From the NCBI GenBank assembly GCA_036852015.1, contig JAANDG010000042.1, forward strand, positions 62,001-126,000: a stretch of 64,000 nucleotides of DNA, given 5' to 3'. The notes under the pieces are model-generated. The model was given only the letters and a program-made list of their open reading frames with translations, did no database searches and was not told the origin of the DNA. Of the stretch, positions 36,023 to 48,200 are shown in pieces; positions within the stretch are counted from its first letter, which is position 1, and each line of letters opens with the position of its first letter. Made by a program: the position numbers and the translations under genes. The stretch comes from Pelodera strongyloides (taxonomy: Eukaryota; Nematoda; Chromadorea; Rhabditida; Rhabditidae).

Positions 36023-36034
36023 AAGACTAATAAA

Positions 36035-38241
36035 ATGCGACTATATTCGATTCTCTTCGCTTTCTTCTGCTCCTTGGTCGTCTCGACGGCTGCATACTTT
36101 GTGGTAAGAATACAAAATAAACTGGAAGATTATTGAGTTCTTGCGTAAGTTCCGAAATTGCAGCGATTATCGAACCACACCCCAACCTCTAATAAACAAG
36201 CCGAGTCACGGGAATATTCAGATTAAAAAGTTATTTATTACAAACTAAAGATAATCAAACTGTGTCCCAGATTTTTTCGTCAATTAATATTATCATTATC
36301 CGATTGTTCGCACTAATCGTGTAAACAACTTTTTTTTGCCTGAAAAAAAGTCTCCGATACTATCGGTAAAACAACTAAGATTAAGGAATCAAAAGAGCCG
36401 GTTTGAGGCCCCATAAGCTCCCCTTTCGTTGATGTTATCCGCGCAGTTATTAAATAAACAAAAAAAAATACACTGTGCATGTGGAACAAATACACTGTGC
36501 ATGTGGAACTGGTCTCACTGGGTCAATGGAAAAACTGTTCCTTGTCTGATTATTCGATGGTTTACTTTCATCCAAAAGTGACGAAAATTGTCTCTTGGCG
36601 CTTCTTGGCAACACGAGATTAATTGCCGTGTAATTTTGGGAGATATGAGGCTTCCTCTCGTCTTTGGTAACCAACAAATCTGGGGGTTTATCTCTTGGCA
36701 TTGGAACTTTTGCGGACTAGACTCTCCTTTTAACATCGTAGAGAATAGGTCAAATGAATGGTCCTTGACCACTCAGTACTTTCGGAAACTATTTAATTGA
36801 GAAAGGCACTTTCTGAACGTTTTTCCGCGTCTGTTTCAAGCATAATGGGTGTGCAGCACTTCTGAACGAGATTTAGCTATTCGGAGCGAAGGAAATGAAA
36901 AGTTGAAAAGAATTTTGGGAAGGCTCCCTTCATTTCCCCTCTACGGCACGAAAAAAAGACAAGAAATATGAGAGATTAGAAGTTAGAAGCCAAGAAGCGC
37001 CTGCTATTTATGGCACCTCGATTGTGTCTTCTGGTCCCGGCAACCATTCAAAATGCTGATTAGTTCCTGGACCACTAATGGGATAAACCATTCAAATTTA
37101 CGGGTTTTTGAAACACATCATCTTAGTACTTGGTTCTCAAACTCAAAATATTAGGGAAACTCTGAATCGTATAATTATGAACGTATACGGAAGTAAATGC
37201 AATTTAAAGTCTATGAAAACAAGGAGAAGTACTAATAGTGTGACCGAAAGAGTAGAGTTAAATCACGCTCAAGCTTAGCTTATGGAGACTATTCAACACC
37301 ATTGTATTAGTATTCACTGTCAATAACTCTTGGACTGTGGTAACGATCCTCCAGGGCAGTTCCCGGAACTGTGTGGATTCGCTGCATGAGAACACCATTT
37401 TGCAAATTCAATGTTCGCTCTTTGTTTCCACAAAGAATATTGCAACAATTTGCGCAACAAAATTAGCGTTTATTTCTAATAATAGATGGTGGACGTCAAT
37501 CGGCTCTCGCGCAATCTTATTATATAAAGGAGACGAGTTTACTTGGTCTTTTGTTTGTATGCACGCAACGAAAATTAGAATATCTAAGAGGCTATAAAAG
37601 GAGAATCGGAGCCCAGTGTTGAGAAAACGAAATCGGTGTTATTTCATGATTTTTCACGATACGTTGCACTTTGAAAGTCGCCTCAGGCGGCGATAGCCGT
37701 CTGGTAGAGTATAAATTGACATATCATATCCCGACGAATGGAAACTTAGTTTTTATTTTTGCAAGAACTACAATGTCCGTTAAAACAACGAATATGTTTT
37801 AAAAATGTCAGGCAGGTTTTTCTTCTTGACGCGTGTTTTTGTTATTGGTTTTTGTTTTTGGAGAAAAACATGTAGGATTATTTACAATTATGACTAATTG
37901 CAGCCGGAGAAGCGGATGGATACAAACGCCTTCCGAATGGGATTTGGAAAGAGAAGTCTGGACCCGAATGCGTTCAGAATGTCCTTCGGAAAGCGAGCAC
38001 TTGATGCAAACGCCTACCGGATGAGCTTTGGAAAGAGAGCAGCGGTAAGTCCTTTTCATTCCAACATTTAGATGAGCGAAGTTAACGATCTACAAATTAA
38101 TTCATGTTGTTGCAACAAGTGAACGATAGCCTTGTTTTACCACAAGATCATATAAACCCGGTTTGCGCCATTTGAGGAACATTATTTTTTTGTGATGTTT
38201 GCAAGTTTCAGCCCGAGCCTGAGCCAGTGTCGTACATGTAA
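36035..38241 (+). CDS. nlp-1-like: NLP-1-like (MSFamide) neuropeptide precursor
   Basis: Three exons: 36035-36103, 37904-38044 and 38212-38241 (79 aa). Exon 1 is a clean signal peptide, [20 protein letters not shown]. Exon 2 starts with a dibasic KR and encodes three tandem peptides: [23 protein letters not shown] and [12 protein letters not shown]. Each ends in Gly followed by KR, so each would be released and C-terminally amidated. They closely match the MDANAFRMSFamide-type peptides known from C. elegans NLP-1 (established knowledge, from memory). Exon 3 adds a short acidic tail ending VSYM. Intron 1 is 1.8 kb, far longer than others here, and could hide further exons, though the joined reading frame is complete. 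A polyadenylation signal lies at 38423. The first peptide has MGF instead of MSF. Confidence 0.9.
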
Positions 38242-39566
38242 TCTCCAGCTGCAAGACTCGGTTCCCTTCGCTGATTTCCCTCTTCCACTAGGTGTACTCC
38301 TCTGATCTCTCAGCAATGTGACCTTTTAGCCACATCCACGCGCCAAGTGTCTTCCCAAACAGTCCCGATGACCAATCAATATACTGTAGCTTATTTTTAT
38401 TTTTGGGTCACTCTTTTTATTGAATAAACATCTTATTGTTTGCGTGTCTTCACAGTTAATAAATAAATTTGTGCAACCAAACATTTGAATCTCGACTGGT
38501 CACAATAAAAGAAAAGTAATTATTGGCTTCTGAATAGAATAAAACGAATATAGAAGGATCGAGGCCCACATTTAATAAGCTAGTAATTGTTATAATTGAA
38601 GCTTCTTGTCATAAGCATTTTTCCTCTAATTGCCGTCCACAATGCACATTGACCGCATTGTACAAGAAATCAAGTTTCTTTTATTTTCTCTCATAAAATT
38701 CCCATGTGAATACAAGGAAAAAGTAGCGACAAATCGTATTTCCCACAAACTATAGGAAGAGATCACAACGTGTAGCCAAACATAATTCCGTGAAACTAAT
38801 TCCCAGTGCAAAGCTCACTACAAATATCAGAGCAAAATTCAACGTACAGGCACTTACATAGCAGAGACCTTGCTCGGACGCTTTACCTCATGATACCATA
38901 AACACATAAATTCCACACTGAAAAATACCATTAAAACTCTGGTTTTCGAACGCCAAAACGTAAAGTATGTCCCTCGTAAATAACTGAAAGTACAGTAAGA
39001 TTTCACCGTCTGCTTTCTTGAGAAATTTTTAAGAGTAATTATCGTATTTTAGTTTTACGTGGTGTCTCAATAAAATTTTTATTTCCTTTGGGACAAAAGT
39101 TCGTTCAATTTAAACAAGAGCAAATTAAAACCTGGAACAGAGAATGAGGACCGTTCCTTTAGCGCATGATGGGATATTTGATTCGGGGAATAACATTCAC
39201 CATTTACAGTGAGAAACGGAGTGGCTTTTGGGATTTAAAACTACACAGACATCTACGTTTGTAGGTTGTGTGTCTATGTGTCACCCACGTAACCATGTGA
39301 TAAGTGTCATCGCTCAAACACAATTATAAAAGAACCAAAGAACAACCGTTTGAGGGGGTTATTTTTCTAACGTACTTTGCTGGCAAATTAGGTGTAATTA
39401 AGACCGTTGTTGGATTTCTTCAGCAATGAAGAAGTAAGTGGTCAAAGTTGATGAGCAACGCCCAAAGCACAAATTGTTTTGATGCTGCTGAAGAACCCAC
39501 GACATTTGAAAAGAAATTCCTCCGTGTTAGAATAGTTATTAGCAGCTGTATCACATTAGTGTGAAA

Positions 39567-39655
39567 CAGAGGCATGAAGAACACCGCGGGTTCCCCTACA
39601 CAATAAGCTCAAAACAGAGGCATGAAGAACACCGCGGGTTCCCCTACACAATAAG
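39567..39655. repeat. 44-bp tandem duplication
   Basis: Two adjacent copies of a unit starting AACAGAGGCATGAAGAACAC and ending CACAATAAG, practically identical. Confidence 0.85.
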
Positions 39656-40095
39656 ATCAAGAGGCCTTTACATTAAATCCCAAAAAAAAGAGACAAATTG
39701 TGTAACTGGTTCTGGCAATCGTGGCATTTCGATTACAGGCGCTGGCGACATTTCAACTCTATCATACACAGTACTTTGGAAATGCACATAAGCACAAAAA
39801 AAATGCGATTTTCGTATAACAATAACCGCGGGTTGTGCACAGGTGTGCCGCACTGATGATTTAGTATATCATTGTCAGTTTGTTCTTAATGTATTGCAAA
39901 ATGACTACGGTATCATTTTATAATTATATTCAAAAACAAGTTTTCAGCTGTATTCCACGAACTATGTGAAAAAGGGGCATCAAGTTTTTCGAATATCCGT
40001 CCTCAAAAATCTTTTAAGCAAATGCTCAGATCGACTGCTCCAGTTCGTATGATGGATGAATGCACAATTATATCTTTCAGTTTCTCTAACTGTGA

Positions 40096-40180
40096 TTCCT
40101 AATGGGGAGACTTTATCCAAGACCTTCTCTAACTGCAAACATGCTGCGAAGAGCAAATATGTGGTTCAATAAAGAAGTTA
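40096..40180 (+). pseudogene. Relic exon of a C6-like secreted protein
   Basis: In one frame the DNA reads VIPNGETLSKTFSNCKHAAK followed by SKYVVQ and a stop. This parallels exon 3 of the intact gene at 41135-41219 (VNEDGCRKASLNCKSAVQNK), but it lacks the DGC cysteine and has no proper exon borders or partner exons. It indicates that the tandem family once had at least one more member here. Confidence 0.5.
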
Positions 40181-40593
40181 CTAATTCTAGTGTCCGATAT
40201 TTAGAGAATCCTCTTGAAACTGATCAACCCCAACCGTGTTCAGTGAATTGTTACCCTTGTGTAATGGTCAAGCTAATTGATGTGAAAAAAAATGAAAATG
40301 TATGAAAAGAATAAAAAAAGAAAAAGAAAAAATCTTAAGTACTTTAAGTTTTTAAAGATTTCCGATAATATTCCGAACAATATTGTTCCGTGTTTTGATT
40401 AGCCAAGTAGAGTTGATAAATAACTAAATTTAGTCCATGTATGTGTTAGAAAACAACAAAAGAACTACCAGAAATATACCGATAACAAATCGAAATTCGA
40501 ACACAAAAAAATAAGCCATTCTTGAGTTCAAAAGGGATGAAAAGAAAAAAAAAGTGAAAATATGGTCGTTACGAATAATTCTGGACCGAAATG

Positions 40594-40600
40594 TATATAA
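40594..40600 (+). promoter_or_regulatory. TATA box of C6-like gene 1
   Basis: TATATAA in the context GTATATAAATGCT, 177 bp before the start codon. The same context recurs 152 bp before the start of the paralogue, so it is conserved between duplicates. Confidence 0.45.
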
Positions 40601-40681
40601 ATGCTCCCATAAAGACAGCGGAATATGTCATCTGTCATTTTCTAATCTAACCACATATCACCTTTTACTTTTTCTCTCTTA

Positions 40682-40713
<32 letters not shown>

Positions 40714-40770
40714 TGGAATCTTCTTGTTGAGGTCTGCATATTATAGTCAAAATGCTTCGTTTCAGAAACG

Positions 40771-41774
40771 ATGTTCAGACTCCTGCTAGCCATTTGCATG
40801 TTCGTGGTTATTGTATCAGCTGGTAAGAACCGCAAGAGAAGTATCGTTGGGCTCATGTTTTAAAATATAAAGAACCGGTCCATATTCATTCATATTAGTA
40901 AACTACATGAGTGTATGTTTTACACTAATCGTAATCAGAAGATCGTGCTTGTTTTAAATGTTGCATTGAAAGTTTCAGGTAACTGTACATCTTGTCCAAT
41001 GATGGAGGTTACTGCACCACAAGGAGCACCTGCATGTGTAAACTGGCGCATTGAGTATAAGCCTTCTGTTTCTAAATAAATTTCGATACATTGCAGGCAA
41101 TGAAGTTGATAAATGGCGAAATATTTATTTTCAGTGTGAACGAGGATGGATGCCGTAAAGCTTCTCTAAACTGCAAGTCTGCCGTGCAAAATAAATACGT
41201 GTACCTTTCGATGAATGTGGTACATCTCTTTTTAACTAAACAACCGTTCACCGTAATTTAGAGTCGCAACGTTGCTCAGTTGTTTAGACGTGAATTTAAA
41301 AAAATAAAGACAAAGATAAAAAAAGCACACCCGCTATATAACTGAAACCTACATTTATTATTTCCTCATGAATTGCGCAAATCCCCGCTGGCCAATCTAC
41401 CAAGGAAGCCGGTGTGAGAATACTGAGCGTATTAATTTGATTCTACTGTCTACCTACATTTCAGTTGCAAGAGATAACGAAGATAATTTAGAATGGAAGC
41501 GGATTTCTTATCGAGTCCCTGATGACAGAAGTCTCGCTTAACCATCCTTTGGTATGCACAGAGAATGGTGATTGGAAGCTCAGCATCATGGGATCAGACG
41601 TGAGAATATAAAATATATCCACAGCCGGGTAGGGGACAGACATGAAACGTATCTGCATAAAAACTAGAGAATCATCGACAACCAGATCAGTTCCATATTC
41701 TGTGCATAATGTAAGATAAAAATGTGAACCTTTAGATACTCAACCCCAAATTCACCTGCGAGGTGGTCCTTTGA
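40771..41774 (+). CDS. Small secreted cysteine-rich protein, C6-like family, copy 1
   Basis: Five exons: 40771-40822, 40979-41054, 41135-41219, 41492-41599 and 41736-41774 (119 aa). A signal peptide (MFRLLLAICMFVVIVSA) is followed by a mature domain with CTSC near its start, then C in PACVNW, DGC, NCK, VCTEN and FTCEVV. That gives seven cysteines, several presumably disulphide-bonded. CxxC at the start and DGC six residues before the next Cys resemble the nematode C6 (DUF281) family; the match is by pattern only. The function is unknown. The acceptor TTTCAG lies five bases before the ATG. Intron 3 is 272 bp. A paralogue with identical exon phases follows at 42642, which is good evidence for both models. 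Confidence 0.75.
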
Positions 41775-42489
41775 GCAGGTCCGTTTGGGGCATCCGCGAC
41801 AAAGATTTGAATAAATTCATTATCAATTCAAGGGCGTGTGTGAAATGCACTAACAAAAAACAATCGATTTCAGTTATTGAACGTTTCAGAACATTGAACA
41901 ATGCAAAATTGAAATCCCCTGAATTTAGGGGGAGAAAACAACAATGGACCTACCATAAAGCAACCGATAATAAATCGAAACTCAAGTATAACCTCTCAAT
42001 TAATCTTCTGTGAAATACACATGAAAAGAAATGAGAAACTGGTGCACATACACATATGTAGTGCGAACCAATCTTGGTCCAAAAAGAAAGTTTATGTAAG
42101 TGTCGGTGATAGTTACTTTAATTAGTGTTCTATAATATTTGTTGTCATCTTTTGTAGAAAAAATGCAGAAAAATAAAGGGAAACACGTTCTGCGACGGCC
42201 AGTCCCCTGACGAAATTTACAACTTTGTGGAAACAGATGTAAATTGCCTAAAATCCAGATGCGACAAAAGAAGGACTGTTTACTAGAGTGAATTCGTAAC
42301 TTAGACAATATGTTCTTCTTACCATTACCAAAACACATAATCCATTGCCGAAACGGTGCATTCAACAAAGTAAAACTGATCATGTATGTTTAGTGGAAAA
42401 TCGAAATTCGAATACAAAAAGAACGTTTCGTAAATTAATCTTTCTGTGGAAATACACAAAAGAAGCATTTTCCATCAATCTGTTAACTG
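41775..42489. other. Spacer between the C6-like paralogues
   Basis: It contains the copy 1 3' UTR. The segment from GGGGCATCCGCGACAAAGAT to TTGAATAAATTC (about 41786-41820) is similar to the 3' UTR of copy 2 near 44113. Near 42400 a short block GAAATTCGAA(C/T)ACAAAAA matches the upstream region of copy 1 (near 40492). Thus the duplicated unit includes flanking DNA. No other gene was seen. Confidence 0.55.
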
Positions 42490-42496
42490 TATATAA
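42490..42496 (+). promoter_or_regulatory. TATA box of C6-like gene 2
   Basis: TATATAA in the context GTATATAAATGCT, shared with copy 1; 152 bp before the start codon. Confidence 0.45.
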
Positions 42497-42641
42497 ATGC
42501 TGGTATATACAAAAAAAAACAGATGTATTCAGTCTGTCAATTTGAAATCTAGCCATACTGCTCCTTAACTTTAGTGTTTGTGCTCTTTTGTTTCACTTAT
42601 ATGATGGTAATTGTTAGTTAAAATACTGTATTGCAGAAGCG

Positions 42642-44112
42642 ATGTTGAGACTCCTGCTAGCTAATTGCATGCTCGTGGTTATTGTATCAGCTGGTAGGCA
42701 CTCCAATAAAATGTCATTGGTTAATTGTTTTACATATGTTATATTAAATAAGATGTCTATATTTATTGAAATAACACCAAATATGCGTAAGTTAAATTCA
42801 AGTGCAAAATACAGAAGCCGGATGTGAACCCACGAACTCCTTTTATGGACATTTCGGAGTAGGCTATGGGCAGTTGCCCGTTCACTCTCGAATTTTGACT
42901 CGTAGAAATATAGTAGTTACACAGCGCGATGAAACTGTGCTATATTCCCAATTGAGGAATATAAGAACTCTGACGACGTCCGGCGCTCACACTAAGTTCA
43001 CAGCAAAAAGGAAACATTTCATTCAGGTAACTGTACAAGATGTCCTGACTTAAAGGTTACCGTAGCCTCGTCAGCAACAACAACTGCAGTCTGGACCTAT
43101 GGGTGAAAAATCTTACAAAAAAAGTTTTTTTTTAACTATTTTACAATGTAGGTGATAATTGTCTAACCGCAAATGACTAAATATTGCGTTGCAGTTATGT
43201 CCATGATGGATGTCTTAGCGCTTCTCTGTCATGCTGGTCTTCTGGTACACATGTATTGCTTCAGATGTGGATGGTAAACTATTTCATTCATTAAAGGGAC
43301 GGACTCACGGAAAAAGTTTTCCTCAAGTATATTGTTCCGAAAGCCCGGGATTTCAGAAAAAAATCCGTCGAAACCTCATTCCAGAACCTTTTCTTTTTCT
43401 CCCATCATAACGAGGTTGAAGTAACCATGGTTATTGTATTACTTCAGATGTGGATGGTACAGTATTGATATTCAAATGGGTATTCACTATGATATTCACA
43501 ACGGGCTTCCAATACAGCAATGTAGTTACACAGCGCGATGAAACTGTGCTATATTCCCAATTGAGGAATATAAGAACTCTGACGACGTCCGGCGCTCACA
43601 CTAAGTTCACAGCAAAAAGGAAACATAAAAAAAAACACAAACAAATATATAAATACGGTAGCCGGTGGAACAGTTTGTTGGCGAATAGCCCTGCGAGTTC
43701 TTTGTTTTATGGAATGGGGTTCGAACCCTTAAAACCCCCATTAAAGATTAACGCCAAAACCAGATAATTTAACAATCAGGGAGGACCTCATCGTCAGTAG
43801 ATTAGGTGTGCACAACATTTAAATTGAAATTTTTAATGAATTTAGCATGGCGAATTGTTGCTAATTGATTCCGATATGTATCAAATCTCGCTTAATGATA
43901 CCTTGGTATGTACAGAGGATCGCGATTGGAAGGTCAGCATCAAGGGAATTGAGGTGAGAATACATAATAATCATTTATGCACAGCTGGTTGGAGAGACAA
44001 TGAAAGATATAATTACTTCAACATTCGACGTTCCACTAGAGACATCCCAGGCCGTTATGATTCCTCTGTTTAGGTGCTCAACCCTCATTTCGTCTGCGAG
44101 GACAACTTTTGA
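42642..44112 (+). CDS. Small secreted cysteine-rich protein, C6-like family, copy 2
   Basis: Five exons: 42642-42693, 43027-43102, 43195-43273, 43846-43953 and 44074-44112 (117 aa). Exons 1, 2, 4 and 5 have exactly the lengths of copy 1; exon 3 is two codons shorter. The signal peptide MLRLLLANCMLVVIVSA is nearly identical to that of copy 1. The mature part diverges but keeps CTRC, VHDGC, LSC, VCTED and FVCED; the cysteine of PAC in exon 2 is lost. That leaves one cysteine fewer, so the disulphide pattern may differ. High divergence of the mature domain next to a conserved signal peptide is typical of fast-evolving secreted proteins. Introns 1 and 3 are expanded by inserted DNA, including an exact 105-bp repeat. 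Confidence 0.72.
42913..43017. repeat. 105-bp direct repeat, left copy (C6-like copy 2, intron 1)
   Basis: Begins GTAGTTACACAGCGCGATG and ends AAAAAGGAAACAT. I see no difference from the copy at 43522-43626. Confidence 0.9.
43291..43330. mobile_element. Solo TTAA-element end in C6-like copy 2, intron 3
   Basis: TTAAAGGGACGGACTCACGG resembles the termini of the other TTAA elements (TTAA, then AGGG, then a C-rich motif). No matching inverted end was found downstream, so it is a remnant or a chance match. Confidence 0.3.
43522..43626. repeat. 105-bp direct repeat, right copy (C6-like copy 2, intron 3)
   Basis: Same sequence as 42913-43017. It is followed by an A-rich tract and, about 80 bp later, a GGGTTCGAACCC motif like a tRNA B box, which might indicate a tRNA-derived SINE. 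Both copies sit in introns and do not alter exons. Confidence 0.85.
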
Positions 44113-45297
44113 GGCATCCGCAACAACAATTTGAATAAATTGAACCAAATCAATGTTTTGCGCAAAATGACTCGAATTATACGCTATTTTCTAATCACAT
44201 TTTGAAATATGTTGTTTTTTTGTTTTCCTTATCATCAGTAAACGATTATTATTGTGCCTCTTATAGCAAACATACTATATTACCGAAACACTGTATTATT
44301 GTTTTGGTACATTAGGGATGTAAATTTCGCTTGTGATGAGCGTCTCTTCTTCTTTAGTCAGATATAACACATTTCTGAACTTGAATAACTTTTATTAAAA
44401 TCGACCTGTGCAGCAGACCCAAATACATAAAAATCCAAACACATGAAAACAGATACAACAAACTATCTAAAAAAAATAAAAGAATTGTGTGAGAAAACTT
44501 TTTCAATTTCAATGCTACTTGTACCTGCGCCCTTCTATCATTATCTTGAGTAATATACAACAAAAATCCAGATGCAATCTTTGACAATGATATCAACCCT
44601 CCAACCTAGTTTGACTTTTTGGCTAATACGATTTAGTACCCTACAAATATGTAAACGTCAAATAATATGCTGCCTGCCGGTCACAGTACTAAAAATAGTT
44701 ATATTAGAGAATCAATACTTTCAGCCAGTTTTGAACTACCGCGCAACCAATGAACATTATTTATACTCTTTGTGTTAATGTTGAAAGTAATTCATTACGT
44801 AACAGTGCCTTGTTTTGGAATGGGTAGAACTAATTTCATGCAATGCTTTGATTGTGAGTGGAGTTGCCGTTTAGGCGCTTGTTAACTGAAGTGTCTTGAT
44901 TTTAGCTACGCTACTCGACCTCCATGCACAGCAAATAGCGAAAATATAATTATGGAAGAGAACTAACACTGCACCTTAACTAACTATCTATAAAATATTA
45001 TTATGTTTTGACAAATGCACATCTTGGTAGGCAAATTCTGTGCTTTTTGGATATGCGAAGCTTGGGAACTGAGGAACCGATCGCAGACAAAGTCCATCAA
45101 ATACAATATATTTTTTTCCAAATCATACAATGTTATATGAAACGATTTCAAAATTTCATTTCATTTGAATCTAATTTTGCGCCAATGCTCGTCAGCATTT
45201 GATGTACTCTGTTCGTATTTTGCCTTTTCATTCATTTTATCTTCGACTCAAAGTCATTATATTTTGTTGAAAGCCCCGAGGGTGCTTCCTTCTCGAT
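44113..45297. other. Intergenic region
   Basis: It lies between the convergent ends of the C6-like copy 2 (plus) and the CBM48 gene (minus). AATAAA near 44135 probably serves the former. No other gene was recognised. Confidence 0.55.
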
Positions 45298-48200
45298 TTA
45301 CTCCACATACCGCAAGTTGTTAACTGATCCAAATTCGTTGTTCGCACAAGGATAGTTGCCCTGTCTCCAGTCTCCGTCAACCATGAACCTGAATTGACGA
45401 ATTTAGAAGCTTGAATAACATTTCTGGTGCAATCACTGGGATGAGCATGGCGCTCCATTTGGTTTTCTTTCCTTTCCTACGGTCCGATAGCAACAACTAT
45501 TTAATCATGAATTAAGATTACTTGAACTCGTATTTGCCCTTGGGAAGATCGACCCAAACACCAAAGCGACCTCCTCCGAGATGGCGGCAAACGAGAGCAG
45601 CTTCCCAATTCAGGAATGAACCCTGCAAACGAATTTTATTTGAAAAGAGACAAAAAGGATAACATTTTCAGGAAGCAAGTTAGGTAGTGCATATTGACTC
45701 ACAGCCAGGAACACGTTTCTGGCATTGGGTGCCTCAATTTCAAACAGAACTCGACGTGTCTCTTCTTCTCCTTGATGTTGAGCGGCTGAGGGCATTTGAT
45801 TTTGTGGCCAGTTCTGAGCGTAAGGTGGGTACTGAATAGGGATTATTGTTAGTGTTGCTGATAAAATAACCCATATTGCCATTTGCCTGGAATAATATGC
45901 CCGCATGTCATATGTATTTATAACAAATATTACCTGAGGCATAGGCATGTAGAATGGATAGTGTGGCATTGGTGGATAGGCGAATGGAGGATATCCTGGG
46001 AATGATGGAATAGGCTGCGTGGTTGTCTGTTCCGGTCTGCAAAAACCATTTCTTTTTTGATAAGAGTGGTGTTCATGTTTGAAACATGTACAAAGTCAAA
46101 AAAAAAGGAATTTTTGTCCTTGGAATCTCCAAGTTACAAGTGATATATTATAGCATTCTAATCAAATCGCAACTAACCCAGCACTTGGAGTGAGGTTCCA
46201 TTTTCCTGAGTGATCTTGTTTTCTGATTGAGAATGTAGATGTCACACCTCCAGATGGCAGTGGAATCTCCCTGCGACGAGATGAGCCCCTGTTTGGGAGT
46301 TTAGGAGTGAGAAAAAATGATGAAGAGAACGCGATAGATACAACGTAAAGCAATCGATGAACAACTTATAAGTACAAATCTGTTTTACATCACAAACACA
46401 TACTCTTCGAACAATCTTTCAATCTGATCTTCTGTGCTATCAAGCAGTTCCTTTTGTTGTTCATAGTCAGTCTCCAGATCTCGAATCCTGAGGTAGTAAA
46501 ACCGTGGAATCACAAAAATCAATCGGGCAGTAAGTTATTCAATCACTAATGACAATAAAAATCTTTTCCTGGAAGTCAACAATCGATAAATTATTTAACC
46601 AGTCAGCCAATTAATCAAGCAAACTAACAATGAGGCAATTGAAAATCGATTGATAACAGACAATTAGTTAATCGATCAGTTCCATCAATTCGATCAATCG
46701 TTTAATCATGATGCCTTGGGTCACTAAGAGGACAACAACCAATCATAACAACTGCATGCACAAACCCGCACCATGATCTAGCATGCTACGAGCTCACTTA
46801 TATCTGGCATCGTTCCAGAACTTGGTCAATTCCTCAATTTTCCAGTGCAACTTCTCCTTTTCGCCCGTCAATTTGGCAATCAGATCGTCCTTGGGAGCTT
46901 GGCTTCTTAAAAAAAAATCCACTTTAAAGATTTTTGCCCTGCGGACCCAGTTTAAACAATTGATTTAAAATGAATTGGGACAACAAATGATGCGTCAAAC
47001 TACCTCAATTTCTCCTTTGCATCGGTAAGACTGAGCTGCAAATCAGTGATGGTTGTATTAAGTTTAGAGATCTTTTCCTCCGCACGCCAAATAAGCTCCG
47101 ACTGCTTGGCTTTCTCATTTTCTAGCTCTTTTACCTAAATACAAAAGAAAACTGTGAAGAATCATAGTTTTCTGGAATCCGGTGTTTTGAATAAAACTTG
47201 AAGTTTTTCGGAATTCGATAGAAACTAATTTTGATGTGAAAGTTTAAAGGGATCAGCTCACCTTAAATTGTGTCTGTTTTAGAAAAAGTAGTGTTCAATT
47301 TCAATACTCACGAAGATATTGGGTGATAAAGTGGTGCATTGATCGGGCCGAAATGCAAAAAGGGCAATTATCCTATAAAAACAAGGCAGAACAATTGCCC
47401 TTTTTGCATTTCGGCCCGATCAATCCACCACTTTATCACCCAATATCTTCGTGAGTATTGAAATTGAACACTACTTTTTCTATTCCAAATTTTTACTATC
47501 CCTTATAGAAAATAAAGAAACAAAAAAACAGACACAATTTAAGGTGAGCTGATCCCTTTAACATGCGTTTTAAGTTTTAATTTACTAATCACCTCATCTG
47601 ATTTAGCAGTGGTTCCACGCTGCAATTCTGCTTCAAGACAGTTCACCCTAAATGGATTAATAATGCATCATGTCATTTCTGGACAACTATCGGTTCATTA
47701 AAGATCTTCGAACATTTCCTCAAACTTAATTGTCTTATAGTGACAATAAATGTTCGAGCGGTAACTCACTTGTCCTGTGCATTCTTCAGCCATTCCCTGT
47801 GTTCTCCGAGATGCCACTCCACATCCTCTTTTGCCTTATGTTCAGCAGACAATTTGCCTCTTAGTTCTTCAATCACATTGTGAAGGTTGCTAAATAAGTT
47901 GTGTGTAGATGTATTTCTAACAAGTTCAAAGTTTCGTCTGCTCGGAGAAAAAATAAACAATGTACATACTGAACTAAATCACGATGACTTACTTCATCTC
48001 TTCTTCCTTTTCCATCAATTCCTGGATCCTGTAATTATATATTTACATATGAGCATTCGTTTTCCTTTCACAAATCATCAACCAAAAAAAAATCGTAAGA
48101 GAAACAAAAATGAATCGACATTGTTAATCTGGTCACATTGGTAACTGTAAATGATTTGATTTTTTTTTGAACGCGATCATGTATTTGCATGCAGAACTGT

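Larger units (their letters stand above)
28196..36034. other. Long region without firmly recognised gene
   Basis: About 7.8 kb is AT-rich. Open frames of 110-143 codons at 28868-29299 and 29529-29861 (plus) have no recognised domain. A 3'-terminal exon-like frame lies at 30581-30772 and a charged 76-codon frame at 34942-35172; both are unproven. Juxtaposed TTAA-element ends lie at 29868-29910, and a perfect hairpin at 34242-34274. A short GC-rich patch at about 34620-34740 is unlike its surroundings and may be a transposon fragment. Confidence 0.5.
38242..40560. other. Intergenic region with small duplications and a relic exon
   Basis: It holds the neuropeptide 3' UTR (AATAAA at 38423), a 44-bp tandem duplication (39567-39655) and a relic of the C6-like gene exon near 40096-40180. 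No intact gene is recognised. Confidence 0.5.
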
